The notes below the pieces were generated by a model that had not been told where the DNA came from, did not search any database, and saw nothing but the letters and a program-made list of their open reading frames with translations. A DNA stretch of 64,000 nucleotides. Source: AP-15 sp963772295 (GTDB taxonomy: Bacteria; Pseudomonadota; Alphaproteobacteria; ATCC43930; CGMCC-115725). The position numbers and the translations under genes were made by a program. The stretch covers positions 868,001-932,000 of the forward strand of contig CAVYWO010000012.1 in assembly GCA_963772295.1 (NCBI GenBank), in the 5' to 3' direction. Shown in pieces: positions 20,180 through 29,591 of the stretch; position 1 is the stretch's first letter, and each line of letters opens with the position of its first letter.

Positions 20180-20432
20180 TGGACATAGCGGCGTGGCTGA
20201 GAGGACTGGGTCTCGAGCGGTACGATCAAGCCTTCCGCGACAATGAGGTCGATTGGGCGGTACTGCCGAAGCTGACTTCGGACGACCTCAGGTCAGGGAC
20301 ATCGGCATTGCAGCGGTCGGCCACCGCCGCAAGCTCCTCGATGCCATTGCCGCGCTCGGCGCGAGCGATGCGCCGCCGGCTCTGCGCCCGTCGATCGCAC
20401 TCGGCATCAACGGACGCCGGGCGACACTCGCG
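20179..20432 (+). pseudogene. Array gene C2, truncated after SAM domain
   Basis: This begins with a C-type SAM domain (MDIAAWLRGLGLERYDQAFR, DWAVLPKLTSDDLR). A 5-bp tandem duplication (TCAGG twice, 20288-20297) shifts the frame. In the other frame the domain continues DIGIAAVGHRRKLLDAIAAL. The gene ends near 20432, where a fragment of mmsA joins in opposite orientation. No cyclase domain remains, so the sixth array member is only a stub. Confidence 0.8.
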
Positions 20433-20577
20433 CTTCGGTGAGCAATTCGGCGATACGGATGCCGGCCGACGGATCGCGCTCCGAGGGCTTCAGGACGAAC
20501 GCGTTGCCGGTGGCGAGCGCCAGCGGGAACATCCACATCGGCACCATCGCCGGCCCAGTTCGCCGGGCGGCAATCCA
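20433..20577 (-). pseudogene. Fragment of methylmalonate-semialdehyde dehydrogenase gene
   Basis: About 118 bp (20433-20550) closely resembles 22217-22336 inside mmsA. On the minus strand it encodes the stretch around FPLALATGNAFVLKPSERDP. After a short spacer, 16 bases (20562-20577) repeat the stretch that precedes the matching part in mmsA (22203-22218). The piece is thus a permuted partial duplicate, not a simple copy. Confidence 0.7.
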
Positions 20578-20585
20578 AGCATCGG

Positions 20586-20972
20586 CTATGACGAGATCTC
20601 CATCATGCGGTCAACAAACCGCGTGGCAAGGCCGATCATTTCCTGAGCCTCAGTGGTGGTTACGACCGCCTGTGGGCCGATGCCGTAGTCGGTGATTTCC
20701 TTGGACTTGTAAGCCCGCGCGAGAAATCGGGTGAACGACCGGTCGATACGCGGATCGTCCTTCGCCAGCCGAGCGACGGTGGTGCGCAGTCCTCTGTGGC
20801 TTTTCGCGACCCTGGCGGTGCGCTCGAAGACCAGAGCTTGAGCCGCGTGAAAGCCTGCCAGGTAGGCAGCGCGCGCGGCCTCGTCGCTGTAGTGCACCAG
20901 GTCCAGGAGACTGCCCGCTTTGCTCAGATATTCGCGCGCTTTTGCGAGATAATCGGCCGCCTCCGGTGTCAC
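20586..20972 (-). CDS. HEPN-domain protein (HepT-like toxin)
   Basis: A 128-residue all-helical protein of the UPF0332/HEPN type: an N-terminal helix with YLAKAREYLSKAG, a central AAYLAGFHAAQALVFERTAR, then VAKSHRGLR and a C-terminal ITDYG. HEPN proteins of this kind are RNases or partners of a minimal nucleotidyltransferase. Its start overlaps the end of the nucleotidyltransferase gene by four bases (ATGA), so it is the second gene of a HEPN/MNT module. The canonical RxxxxH RNase motif is not obvious, so RNase activity is unsure. Confidence 0.7.
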   Translation of the reverse strand: MTPEAADYLAKAREYLSKAGSLLDLVHYSDEAARAAYLAGFHAAQALVFERTARVAKSHRGLRTTVARLAKDDPRIDRSFTRFLARAYKSKEITDYGIGPQAVVTTTEAQEMIGLATRFVDRMMEISS

Positions 20973-21292
20973 AAATCGAAACCGTCCCGCCGCAACTCGT
21001 GCATGAAACCGGTGCGCTCCTGATACGCCCCGGCCGAGAACGGCAGCGCGTTGATCACGGCTCCGGTGTCGTAGAGTATATCGGTCTCCACACCCGCAAG
21101 CCGGTCGAACTCCAGAGACGGGAGGTCGAGCTCTTTGATGAACACGGCAACGTCGTAATCGGAATCCGCCGTTGCGTCGCCTCGCGCACGCGAGCCAAAC
21201 AGCACCACACGTTCCAGACGGTCGCCATAAATGTGATCGAGCGCGGCGCGGAAGCGCTTCAGGATCGGATCATCGATCGTCCGGTTGCCCAC
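20969..21292 (-). CDS. MNT nucleotidyltransferase (MntA-like antitoxin)
   Basis: A 107-residue protein with the pol-beta signature GSRARGDATADSDYDVAV, giving the GSxxRG motif and two metal-binding Asp residues. A third acidic strand (GVETDILYDTG) follows. MNT antitoxins AMPylate or shield their HEPN toxin. It lies six bases after mmsA on the same strand and overlaps the HEPN gene by four bases, so all three may be co-transcribed. The motif is intact. Confidence 0.8.
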   Translation of the reverse strand: MGNRTIDDPILKRFRAALDHIYGDRLERVVLFGSRARGDATADSDYDVAVFIKELDLPSLEFDRLAGVETDILYDTGAVINALPFSAGAYQERTGFMHELRRDGFDL

Positions 21293-21298
21293 GAACCC

Positions 21299-22792
<1,494 letters not shown>

Positions 22793-22885
22793 CGGGTGAA
22801 CCCGCCCGTCGTTTGCCGCCGCCGCATGATAGCCGGCCGCGAGGCGGCGTGCGCGGGTTTTGTCCGGTCAAAGACCCTTGAAGAC

Positions 22886-22990
22886 TCAAAGACCCTTGTA
22901 GACGCTGTAGACGGAGAACGCGGCCCAGAACACCGACACCGCGATGCCGCTCCAATAGACCCATCGATACATCGGCAACCCCGCCCCCAT
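22886..22990 (-). CDS. Possible small single-span membrane protein
   Basis: A 34-codon frame encodes MGAGLPMYRWVYWSG followed by a hydrophobic stretch (IAVSVFWAAFSVYSVYKGL). One membrane span and a Lys near the C-terminus fit a small inner-membrane protein. It lies alone between mmsA and mreB. No ribosome site stands out. In GC-rich DNA such frames arise by chance, so support is limited. Confidence 0.35.
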   Translation of the reverse strand: MGAGLPMYRWVYWSGIAVSVFWAAFSVYSVYKGL

Positions 22991-23246
22991 CGTGCCTGCG
23001 GCGACGATCGGACACGGCGACCGCTGCCGGCTTGGCCCGTCCCTGGTATAGGGCCGCCGCCGCCAATTCCTCCCCGCGCCACCGCCCGCGGTCCGCCTTG
23101 GCGCGACCGCCCGGCATGATGGCGAGAGGCGGGCTTGCATCGCCGCCTGCAATCCGCAAGGATTGCCTCGCTCGGGGAAATGCTCGGCGCAGCCGGCGGC
23201 GCGACTCGCGCCGCAGCGCCAAATGAGCGGCAATCGAATGAGCCGA

Positions 23247-23265
23247 TTTCCGGTCTGACCGGAAA
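23247..23265 (+). promoter_or_regulatory. Perfect stem-loop upstream of mreB
   Basis: TTTCCGGT-CTG-ACCGGAAA is a perfect 8-bp inverted repeat ending 21 bases before the mreB ATG, ahead of a GGGG ribosome site. It could be an operator or a leader hairpin. The role is inferred from position only. Confidence 0.4.
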
Positions 23266-23286
23266 CCACTTCGGATTGGCGGGGAC

Positions 23287-24327
23287 ATGTTCGGAAGAAT
23301 GTTCGGTCTGCTCTCGGCCGACATGGCGATGGACCTCGGCACGGCAAACACCCTCGTCTATGTGAAAGGCCGAGGCATCGTCCTCAACGAGCCGTCGGTG
23401 GTCGCGATCGCCACCGTCAAGGGAAAGAGACAGGTGGTCGCCGTCGGCGAAGAAGCCAAGCAGATGCTCGGCCGGACCCCAGGAAATATTGAAGCAATAC
23501 GGCCTTTGCGCGATGGCGTCATCGCCGATTTCGAAGTAACGGAGGAAATGATCAAGCATTTCATCCGCAAGATCCGCCGTCGGCGCGGCTTTGCGACGCC
23601 ACAGATCATCGTCTGCGTGCCGTCCGGTTCGACCCCGGTCGAGCGGCGCGCGATCCAGGAATTGGCCGAGAGCGCCGGCGCGCGTCGGGTCTACTTGATC
23701 GAGGAGCCGATGGCGGCGGCGATCGGTGCCGGGCTTCCGGTCACCGAGCCGACCGGTTCGATGATCGTCGACGTCGGCGGCGGGACGACCGAGGTCGCGG
23801 TGCTGTCGCTCGGCGGCATCGTCTATTGCCGGTCGGTCCGGGTCGGCGGCGACAAGATGGACGAGGCGATCATCGCCTATATCCGCCGGAACCATAATCT
23901 CCTCGTCGGCGAGAGCACCGCCGAAAGGATCAAGAAGGAGATCGGATCGGCCTGTCTGCCCGAGGACGGGGAGGGCCGAGTCATGCAGATCAAGGGCCGC
24001 GACCTGATGAACGGGGTGCCGAAGGAGATCGTCATCAGCGAGCGACAGATCGCCGAAAGCCTCGCCGAACCGGTCGGCGCGATCGTCGAGGCGGTCAAGG
24101 TCGCGCTCGAGCACACCGCCCCCGAACTCGCCGCCGACATCGTCGACAGGGGCATCGTCCTGACCGGCGGCGGCGCGCTGCTCGGCAATCTCGACCGCGT
24201 GCTGCGCCATTCCACCGGGCTAGCCGTCTCGATCGCCGACGATCCGTTGACTTGCGTCGCCCTCGGCACCGGCCGCACGCTGGAAGAGATGCGCAGTTTC
24301 AAGAGATTATTGATCAACGGGGTGTAA
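23287..24327 (+). CDS. mreB: Rod shape-determining protein MreB (actin homologue)
   Basis: A 346-residue cytoplasmic actin-like ATPase that forms filaments under the inner membrane and guides lateral wall synthesis. Actin motifs are present: phosphate 1 MAMDLGTANTLVYVKGRGIV, phosphate 2 MIVDVGGGTTEVAVLSLGG, and adenosine VLTGGGALLGNLDRVL. Length and start (MFGRMFGLLSADMAMDLG) are normal. The usual mreC and mreD partners are absent, since the next gene is a convergent cyclase. This may therefore be a solitary mreB or a second paralogue. Confidence 0.92.
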   Translation: MFGRMFGLLSADMAMDLGTANTLVYVKGRGIVLNEPSVVAIATVKGKRQVVAVGEEAKQMLGRTPGNIEAIRPLRDGVIADFEVTEEMIKHFIRKIRRRRGFATPQIIVCVPSGSTPVERRAIQELAESAGARRVYLIEEPMAAAIGAGLPVTEPTGSMIVDVGGGTTEVAVLSLGGIVYCRSVRVGGDKMDEAIIAYIRRNHNLLVGESTAERIKKEIGSACLPEDGEGRVMQIKGRDLMNGVPKEIVISERQIAESLAEPVGAIVEAVKVALEHTAPELAADIVDRGIVLTGGGALLGNLDRVLRHSTGLAVSIADDPLTCVALGTGRTLEEMRSFKRLLINGV

Positions 24328-24357
24328 GCCGCTGCGCCGGCGGCGGCGCCGCCGCAG

Positions 24358-25566
24358 TCAGGCGTCTTCGGCGAGCGCGAATACCGCCTGTGCGGCGCCG
24401 ATGCCGCGCAACGAAAACGCGCCGACCGGTATCAGCGGCTGCCGACACCGTCCGGCGAACTCGCCGGAGGCGAGGATCGGGTGCCCCGTCTTTCCGGTCA
24501 GCTCTTCGAGCCGGGCCGCGAGGTTCACGGCCGGGCCGATGCAGGTGAAATCGAGGCGGTTGCCGCCGCCGATATTGCCGAACAGCACCTCGCCGAGATG
24601 CAATGCGAGGCCGAATCGCGGCCGAGCGCCGCCGGCGAGGGCGGCGAGTTCGTCGTCGCCGGCGATCCGCGCCCGCGCCGCGCGGGCCGCCGCCAAGGCC
24701 GCGTCGCAGGCCGCCGCCGCATCGCCGGCGACCGGGAAAATCGCCAGGAGCCCATCGCCGATGAATTTGAGCACCTCGCCGCCGTGCTCGACAACGGCCG
24801 GCACCTGGCAGTCGAACCAACGGTTCAGCAAGGCGAGCAGGATCGGCGGCGGCAGCGCATCCGAGAGCGCGGTAAAGCCGCGCATGTCCGACATCCAGAT
24901 CGCGGCGTCGATCGCCTCGCTGTCGCCGCGCCGGATCCGGCCGGCGAGGATCCGCTCGCCGGCCTGACGGCCGACATAGGCGTCGAGCAGGTTGCTCGCG
25001 GTGCGGCGCAACGCGTAGATCTCGACGAGCCGGGCGAGCGGGGCGAGGACGCTGACGATCCCGGCGAGTTGCGCCTCGGTAAAGCCTCCCGCCTGCCGCG
25101 TCGACCAGGTCGCGACCTGAATTTCGCCGTTGGTGAAGAAGAGCGGCGTGACCAGGTAGTCGGTGATGCCCTCGGCGCGGAAATCGGCGAGGATCGGAAA
25201 GTCGGCCGGGCAATCGGCCGCCGCGAGCCGCCGCCGCAGCCGCCGGCCGGTGCCGTAGACATATGTCACCGGGCTCGCCAGGTAGTCGTCGTCCTCGAGC
25301 CGTTCGAAACCGGCCTCGCTCATCTTGACGCCCGTGTCGGGCTGCCACATCAAGCGGCGTCCCATCACCGCCGGGTGCAGCGTGCGAACGAATATCGCGG
25401 TTCGCCACAGCGGAATGCCGGCGGCGACGAGCCGCTCGCAGAATTGCGCCAAGACCTCGCCGGGCTGCGTCGCCGGCGGCGCACCCTCGACGAGCCAGCG
25501 CGCCACCGCGCCGGTATCGATGGCGCGTCGCGTCCGGTCGGGAAAAATGCGGTCGAGAGGCGACAA
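24358..25566 (-). CDS. Class III adenylate/guanylate cyclase with N-terminal sensor-like region
   Basis: A 402-residue protein. Residues 1 to about 200 form a GAF-like region (PLWRTAIFVRTLHPAVMGRR, ITDYLVTPLFFTNGEIQVAT). The C-terminal part is a class III cyclase with metal sites WMSDMRGFTALSD and KFIGDGLLAIFPV and the base/ribose site FTCIGPAVNLAARLEELTGK. The layout resembles alphaproteobacterial CyaA-type cyclases. It is convergent with mreB and divergent from the DUF899 gene. A palindrome at 25581-25600 lies just before its start. No SAM, ATPase or TPR part is present, so it is not an array member. Confidence 0.85.
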   Translation of the reverse strand: MSPLDRIFPDRTRRAIDTGAVARWLVEGAPPATQPGEVLAQFCERLVAAGIPLWRTAIFVRTLHPAVMGRRLMWQPDTGVKMSEAGFERLEDDDYLASPVTYVYGTGRRLRRRLAAADCPADFPILADFRAEGITDYLVTPLFFTNGEIQVATWSTRQAGGFTEAQLAGIVSVLAPLARLVEIYALRRTASNLLDAYVGRQAGERILAGRIRRGDSEAIDAAIWMSDMRGFTALSDALPPPILLALLNRWFDCQVPAVVEHGGEVLKFIGDGLLAIFPVAGDAAAACDAALAAARAARARIAGDDELAALAGGARPRFGLALHLGEVLFGNIGGGNRLDFTCIGPAVNLAARLEELTGKTGHPILASGEFAGRCRQPLIPVGAFSLRGIGAAQAVFALAEDA

Positions 25567-25580
25567 ACTCGCTGTCCCAG

Positions 25581-25600
25581 ATTTAACTCAAGTGTTAAAT
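25581..25600. promoter_or_regulatory. Candidate operator between cyclase and DUF899 genes
   Basis: ATTTAAC-TCAAGT-GTTAAAT is a perfect 7-bp inverted repeat, AT-rich in a GC-rich setting, in the 86-bp gap between two divergent starts (25566 and 25653). This is the expected look of a dimeric repressor site that could control both genes. The regulator is not in the neighbourhood. Confidence 0.5.
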
Positions 25601-25652
25601 ACTGGCTTGGCGATTGTCAATCCGCGGTGCGGCAGAGGAGAGGAGGGGAGCG

Positions 25653-26393
25653 ATGGAACAGCATCGGGTGGTCTCGGGCGAGGAGTGGCTGGCGGCGCGA
25701 CGGGAGCTGCTCGCCAAGGAAAAGGAGTTCACAGGGTTGCGCGACGAGCTGAGCCGACTGCGCCGCGCGCTGCCGTGGCAGCGGGTCGACAAGCCCTATC
25801 AATTCGAGGGCGGGCAGGGGAAAGCCACGCTCGGGGACCTCTTCGACGGGCGCAGCCAGCTGATCGTCCAACATTTCATGTTCGATCCGGGCTGGGACGC
25901 CGGGTGCAAGAGCTGCTCGTTCTGGGCCGACAATTTCGACGGTTTTCATCTCCATCTGAACCAGCGCGACGTGACCCTGGTCGCGGTCTCGCGCGCGCCG
26001 TGGCCCTTGATCGCCGGCTTCAAGGAGCGCATGGGGTGGAGTTTCCCGTGGGTGTCGTCGGCCGGGAGCGACTTCAACTTCGATTACGGCGTGTCGTTCA
26101 CCGGCGAAGAGCTCGCGGCCGGCGAGGTCGTCTACAATTACGCCCCGCGGCGGACCCAGATGAGCGAATTGCCCGGCATCAGCGTCTTCGCCAAGGACGA
26201 GCGGGGCGATGTCTTCCACACCTATTCCTGCTATGCGCGCGGGCTCGACATGATGAACGCCTGTTATCACTACCTCGATCTCGTCCCCAACGGGCGCGGC
26301 GAGGCCGGCCTGCCCTATCCCCAGTCCTGGGTGCGCCACCACGACAATTACGGCACCCCCGACACCGATCCGCGGCGGCACCAACCGCGCTGA
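25653..26393 (+). CDS. DUF899 family thioredoxin-like protein
   Basis: A 246-residue DUF899 protein starting at ATG 25653 after a GAGGGGAG ribosome site. It begins HRVVSGEEWLAARRELLAKE and has the family core LIVQHFMFDPGWDAGCKSCS with a CxxC pair. It also has YNYAPRRTQMSELPGISVFA, TYSCYARG and a C-terminal SWVRHHDNYG. DUF899 proteins have a thioredoxin fold, but their reaction is not established. A redox role from the CxxC is an inference. The divergent palindrome upstream suggests regulated expression. Confidence 0.85.
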   Translation: MEQHRVVSGEEWLAARRELLAKEKEFTGLRDELSRLRRALPWQRVDKPYQFEGGQGKATLGDLFDGRSQLIVQHFMFDPGWDAGCKSCSFWADNFDGFHLHLNQRDVTLVAVSRAPWPLIAGFKERMGWSFPWVSSAGSDFNFDYGVSFTGEELAAGEVVYNYAPRRTQMSELPGISVFAKDERGDVFHTYSCYARGLDMMNACYHYLDLVPNGRGEAGLPYPQSWVRHHDNYGTPDTDPRRHQPR

Positions 26394-26433
26394 CCCGCCC
26401 CATCCTCCGGCGGTCCCTGGGCGGCGCCGCCGA

Positions 26434-27276
26434 TCAAGCGGCAACCGGCGACCAGTTGTAGATCCGCGCCAGGCTCTCGCCCATCAAGAGGGCGCGGTCG
26501 CGATCGGAGAGGCGACCGGTGACGCGGAACGCCTCGACCCCCTCCTTGTAGGTCAGGAAGGCGACGGCGCGCGTCCAGTCGGTGCCCCACATGCAGCGAT
26601 CGAAGCCGAAGGCGTCGAAGATATGGCAGAGCGGGTCCCAGATGTCGTTGTACGGAAACGGCTCGTGCGACAGGGTGCCGGCGCCGGAGATCTTGATCGC
26701 AATGTTCTGGTGCGCCGCGAGCGCCAGCACTTTCGGCAGATCGGCGAAGGGCGCCGCCGGCACCGGCGCCACGAACGGCTGCGTCAGCCCCAAATGATCG
26801 ATCACCACCGTCGTTTGCGGGTTGCGCGCCGCCAGCCCGCCAACCTGCTCGAGGCGCCCCCAGCACAGGAGGTTGACCGGCAGCTGGTGCCGCGCGGCGG
26901 CGGCCAGCACCCGGTTGATGCCGGGATCGGCCGGGTCGCTCGAGACCTCGTCCCGCAACATGATCCTGACCCCGACCGTGCCCTTCCTCGCCGCCCAGTC
27001 GGCGATCGTGTCGGCGACCGCGGGATCGGTCGGGTCGACCGGCTTGATCAAGCCGAACCGCCCGGGATGCGCGGCGTAAACCTCGAGGGCATAGCTGGCG
27101 TCGTAGCGGTACATGCTGAACGGCGACACCAGCAGCGCGCCGTCGACGCCGACCGCGTTCATCGCCGCCACCATCTGGTCGCCGGTGACCTCGGCCGGTC
27201 CGTGCAGCACGCCGGCCCAGGGCCGGCCAGGGTGGTTGCGCTCGTAGGCATGCACTTGCGAGTCGATCGTCGGCAT
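26434..27276 (-). CDS. Amidohydrolase family 2 (metal-dependent TIM-barrel hydrolase)
   Basis: About 280 residues of the amidohydrolase-2 family, which includes 2-pyrone-4,6-dicarboxylate lactonase-like and decarboxylase-like enzymes. The N-terminal metal site is reduced to IDSQVHAYERN. Later come VVIDHLGLTQP (His) and CMWGTDWTRAV (Asp), as expected. The start at 27276 is chosen because GGGAGG lies eight bases before it; the frame is open to an ATG at 27309. It ends 40 bases from the DUF899 gene (convergent). The substrate is unknown. Confidence 0.8.
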   Translation of the reverse strand: MPTIDSQVHAYERNHPGRPWAGVLHGPAEVTGDQMVAAMNAVGVDGALLVSPFSMYRYDASYALEVYAAHPGRFGLIKPVDPTDPAVADTIADWAARKGTVGVRIMLRDEVSSDPADPGINRVLAAAARHQLPVNLLCWGRLEQVGGLAARNPQTTVVIDHLGLTQPFVAPVPAAPFADLPKVLALAAHQNIAIKISGAGTLSHEPFPYNDIWDPLCHIFDAFGFDRCMWGTDWTRAVAFLTYKEGVEAFRVTGRLSDRDRALLMGESLARIYNWSPVAA

Positions 27277-27340
27277 GATTTCGGCCCTCCCGATGGCGCG
27301 GTCGTTCAAAGGGGCATGTGACGCTCCAGCCGCAGCCCTG

Positions 27341-28648
27341 TCAAACCGAAGCAGTCCGGCCGGCGATCGGGTGCCGCTCGCCCCGCCAGATCGCCGCCGC
27401 CGACAACCCGCTGCAGCCGATCGCGAGCCAGAAGGCGGGCGAATAGCTGCCGCTCAAATCATGGGAGATCCCGGCGATCCAGGGCCCGGCGGCCCCCCCG
27501 AGGATCGCCGCCAGCATCACCGAGCCGAAGATGCTGCCTGAGTTGCGACCGCCGAAACTCTCGGCCGGTATCGCCCCCATCACCGAGGTCAGGCTGTAGC
27601 CGAGGGTTCCCTGGGCGACCACCATCAGCCACAGCAGCGGTGCTGAGGGATGGGCGCGCAGGGCGAGGAGGGTGGCACAACTCACGACAAAGCCTGCATT
27701 GGCGATGCTCCAGACCCATTCGCGGCGGATCAGATCCGACAGATGGCCGAGCGCGATCTGGCCGGGAACCGCGACCAGGCTCACCAGTCCCAAGGCCCAA
27801 GCGGCGCTCCTCGGGTCGAAGCCGATTTCGGTCAGGTATTTCGTCTCGTGGACCTGCACCGCATACCAGGTGAAAAGGGCACAGAAATAGGCGAGCGCCA
27901 GCCACCAGAAACGCCGCCGCGACAGGGCTCCGCCCAGGGTCCACTCGACCGGTGTCGGGCCGTCAGCCGCAACGCCGTGCGCGCTCGGCACGATGCCGAC
28001 CGCGTCGCCGTCGGGCTCGAGGCCCAATTCGGCGGGCTTGCCGCGGAGCAGCAAGTTGAGCGGCGCCAGCACGACGAGAACGAGCAGACCGAGCCCCCGG
28101 CAAGCGGGGCGCCAGCCGCTGTCGGCGATCACGGTCTGCAGCCAGGGCAGGATCGTCACCGAGCCGACGCCGACCCCGGAAAAGGCGATGCTGAGCGCCA
28201 GCCCGCGGCGCCGCACGAACCAGTTGGTCAGGTACAGCGATTGCCCGGTATAGGCGAGCAGATTGACCCCGCCGCCGACCAGCGCGCCAAGGCTCAGATA
28301 GAGTTGCCACGGCTTGCCGATCAGCGACGCCAGCAGCAGGCCGCCGGCCATCGCCACCACCCCGGTTTCGACCACCAGTCGCGGGCCGCGGCGGTCGGTC
28401 AGCCAGCCGACGCACGGCGTCAGCACCGCCGAGATCAGAAACCCGAACGAGAAGGCCCCGGCGGTAACGCCGCGGTCCCACCGGAATTCGTGGAGGATCG
28501 GCGGGAACAGCAGCGAGAAGGCGGTGCGGGCATTGACGCCGACGGCCATCGTCACGAACGACACCCCGACCAGCAGCCAGCCGTAGAAGAACGGCAGTCG
28601 CCGCCGTCCGGCCGGCCGCTGCCGCCGCGCGCGGCTGCCGTCGCTCAT
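27341..28648 (-). CDS. Major facilitator superfamily transporter
   Basis: A 435-residue inner-membrane protein with about twelve hydrophobic spans. The first, FFYGWLLVGVSFVTMAVGV, and the loop GWLTDRRGPR between spans 2 and 3 are typical of MFS carriers of the monocarboxylate/OxlT-like group. The ATG at 28648 overlaps the stop of the upstream dehydrogenase remnant by four bases (ATGA), so the pair was once a coupled operon. The substrate is probably an organic acid, given the 2-hydroxyacid dehydrogenase partner, but that is inferred. Confidence 0.85.
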   Translation of the reverse strand: MSDGSRARRQRPAGRRRLPFFYGWLLVGVSFVTMAVGVNARTAFSLLFPPILHEFRWDRGVTAGAFSFGFLISAVLTPCVGWLTDRRGPRLVVETGVVAMAGGLLLASLIGKPWQLYLSLGALVGGGVNLLAYTGQSLYLTNWFVRRRGLALSIAFSGVGVGSVTILPWLQTVIADSGWRPACRGLGLLVLVVLAPLNLLLRGKPAELGLEPDGDAVGIVPSAHGVAADGPTPVEWTLGGALSRRRFWWLALAYFCALFTWYAVQVHETKYLTEIGFDPRSAAWALGLVSLVAVPGQIALGHLSDLIRREWVWSIANAGFVVSCATLLALRAHPSAPLLWLMVVAQGTLGYSLTSVMGAIPAESFGGRNSGSIFGSVMLAAILGGAAGPWIAGISHDLSGSYSPAFWLAIGCSGLSAAAIWRGERHPIAGRTASV

Positions 28649-29520
28649 CGCGCAATCCGGTTCAGCGGTTCCTCCGAGGCCGCGATGCGCCGGATGTTTT
28701 CGCCGATCAAGCCGGCGCGGGCGCTGTGCATCCCATCGGTCCAACCGGCAACGTGCGGGGTCATCAGGACGTTCGGCAATTCGTGAAACGGGCGCGATGC
28801 CGGGGCGACCGGACCGGCCGTGCGCGGGTACCGATACCAGACGTCGAGTGCGGCGCCGGCAGCGCATCGTAAAGGGCGTCTTCGTCGACGATCTCGGCCC
28901 GAGCGACGTTGATCAGAAAAGCTCCCGGCTTCATCAGGGCCAGTTCCCGGCGCCCCAGCCGGCCGACCGTCTCTGGTGTCGCCGGCATCGAGATCACGAC
29001 GTAATCGCTCCGGCGCAACACTTTCTCGATGCAGTCGGAACCGAACAGGGCGGTCGGGTCGTCTTCGGCCCTGTTCCCGACATCGCGGCGGATCGCGCAG
29101 ACCTCCATGCCGAAGACCCGGGCGCAGCGGGCGATGCGCCGGCCGATCCGCCCGTAACCGAGGATGCCGATGGTCGTGCCAGCGAGCTCCGGCCAGGCCG
29201 GAGGCGGCGCCACGCCGACCGCCCACTGGCTTTGCCAAACGCCCCGGCGCAATCCCCGATCGAGCCGGGCGAACTCGCGGGTCAGCGCCACGATCGCACC
29301 GATGACGTATTCAGCGATGCCGGTCTCGTGGCCATAGGCATTGGCGAGCATCGCGCCATCGGGCAACGCCGCCCGGTCGATCCGATCGAGGCCGGCGCCG
29401 GGGACCTGCACCAGCTTCAGCCGCGTTGCCGCACGCCCCATCTCCGCGGTCAGAGCCATCCGTCACCAGAACCTCGATTTGCGGCAGCCGAGCCCCCGAT
29501 CGGTTGCGCTCGCGTCGCGC
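28645..29520 (-). pseudogene. D-2-hydroxyacid dehydrogenase, frameshifted
   Basis: The NAD-binding core is clear: TTIGILGYGRIGRRIARCAR, then VVISMPATPETVGRLGRREL and MKPGAFLINVARAEIVDEDA. Two lesions are visible. Near 29460 one extra base separates the N-terminal IEVLVTD from ALTAEMGRAA. Near 28855 a short deletion after DALYDAL shifts the frame before GAALDVWYRYP and the C-terminal MTPHVAGWTDGMH with the catalytic His. Family members reduce 2-keto acids. The gene runs directly into the MFS gene and is unlikely to give a whole enzyme. Confidence 0.75.
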
Positions 29521-29591
29521 GGTTCCCCCGGCGCCGCGGCCCGTGCCAATATTCGCCGCAACACATCGATGCAACTACCTCGGAGGTAGTC

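Noticed and set aside
20586..21292. CRISPR-linked or phage-defence island around the HEPN/MNT pair
   Set aside because: No cas genes or repeat-spacer array are visible; the pair alone is a common toxin-antitoxin module.
23026..23240. Short frames on both strands between mmsA and mreB
   Set aside because: No domain, no ribosome site and codon use typical of chance frames; only the 34-residue membrane-like frame at 22886-22990 was kept, at low confidence.
24481..25752. 423-codon plus-strand frame opposite the single-domain cyclase
   Set aside because: No motif; the minus strand has the complete cyclase signature.
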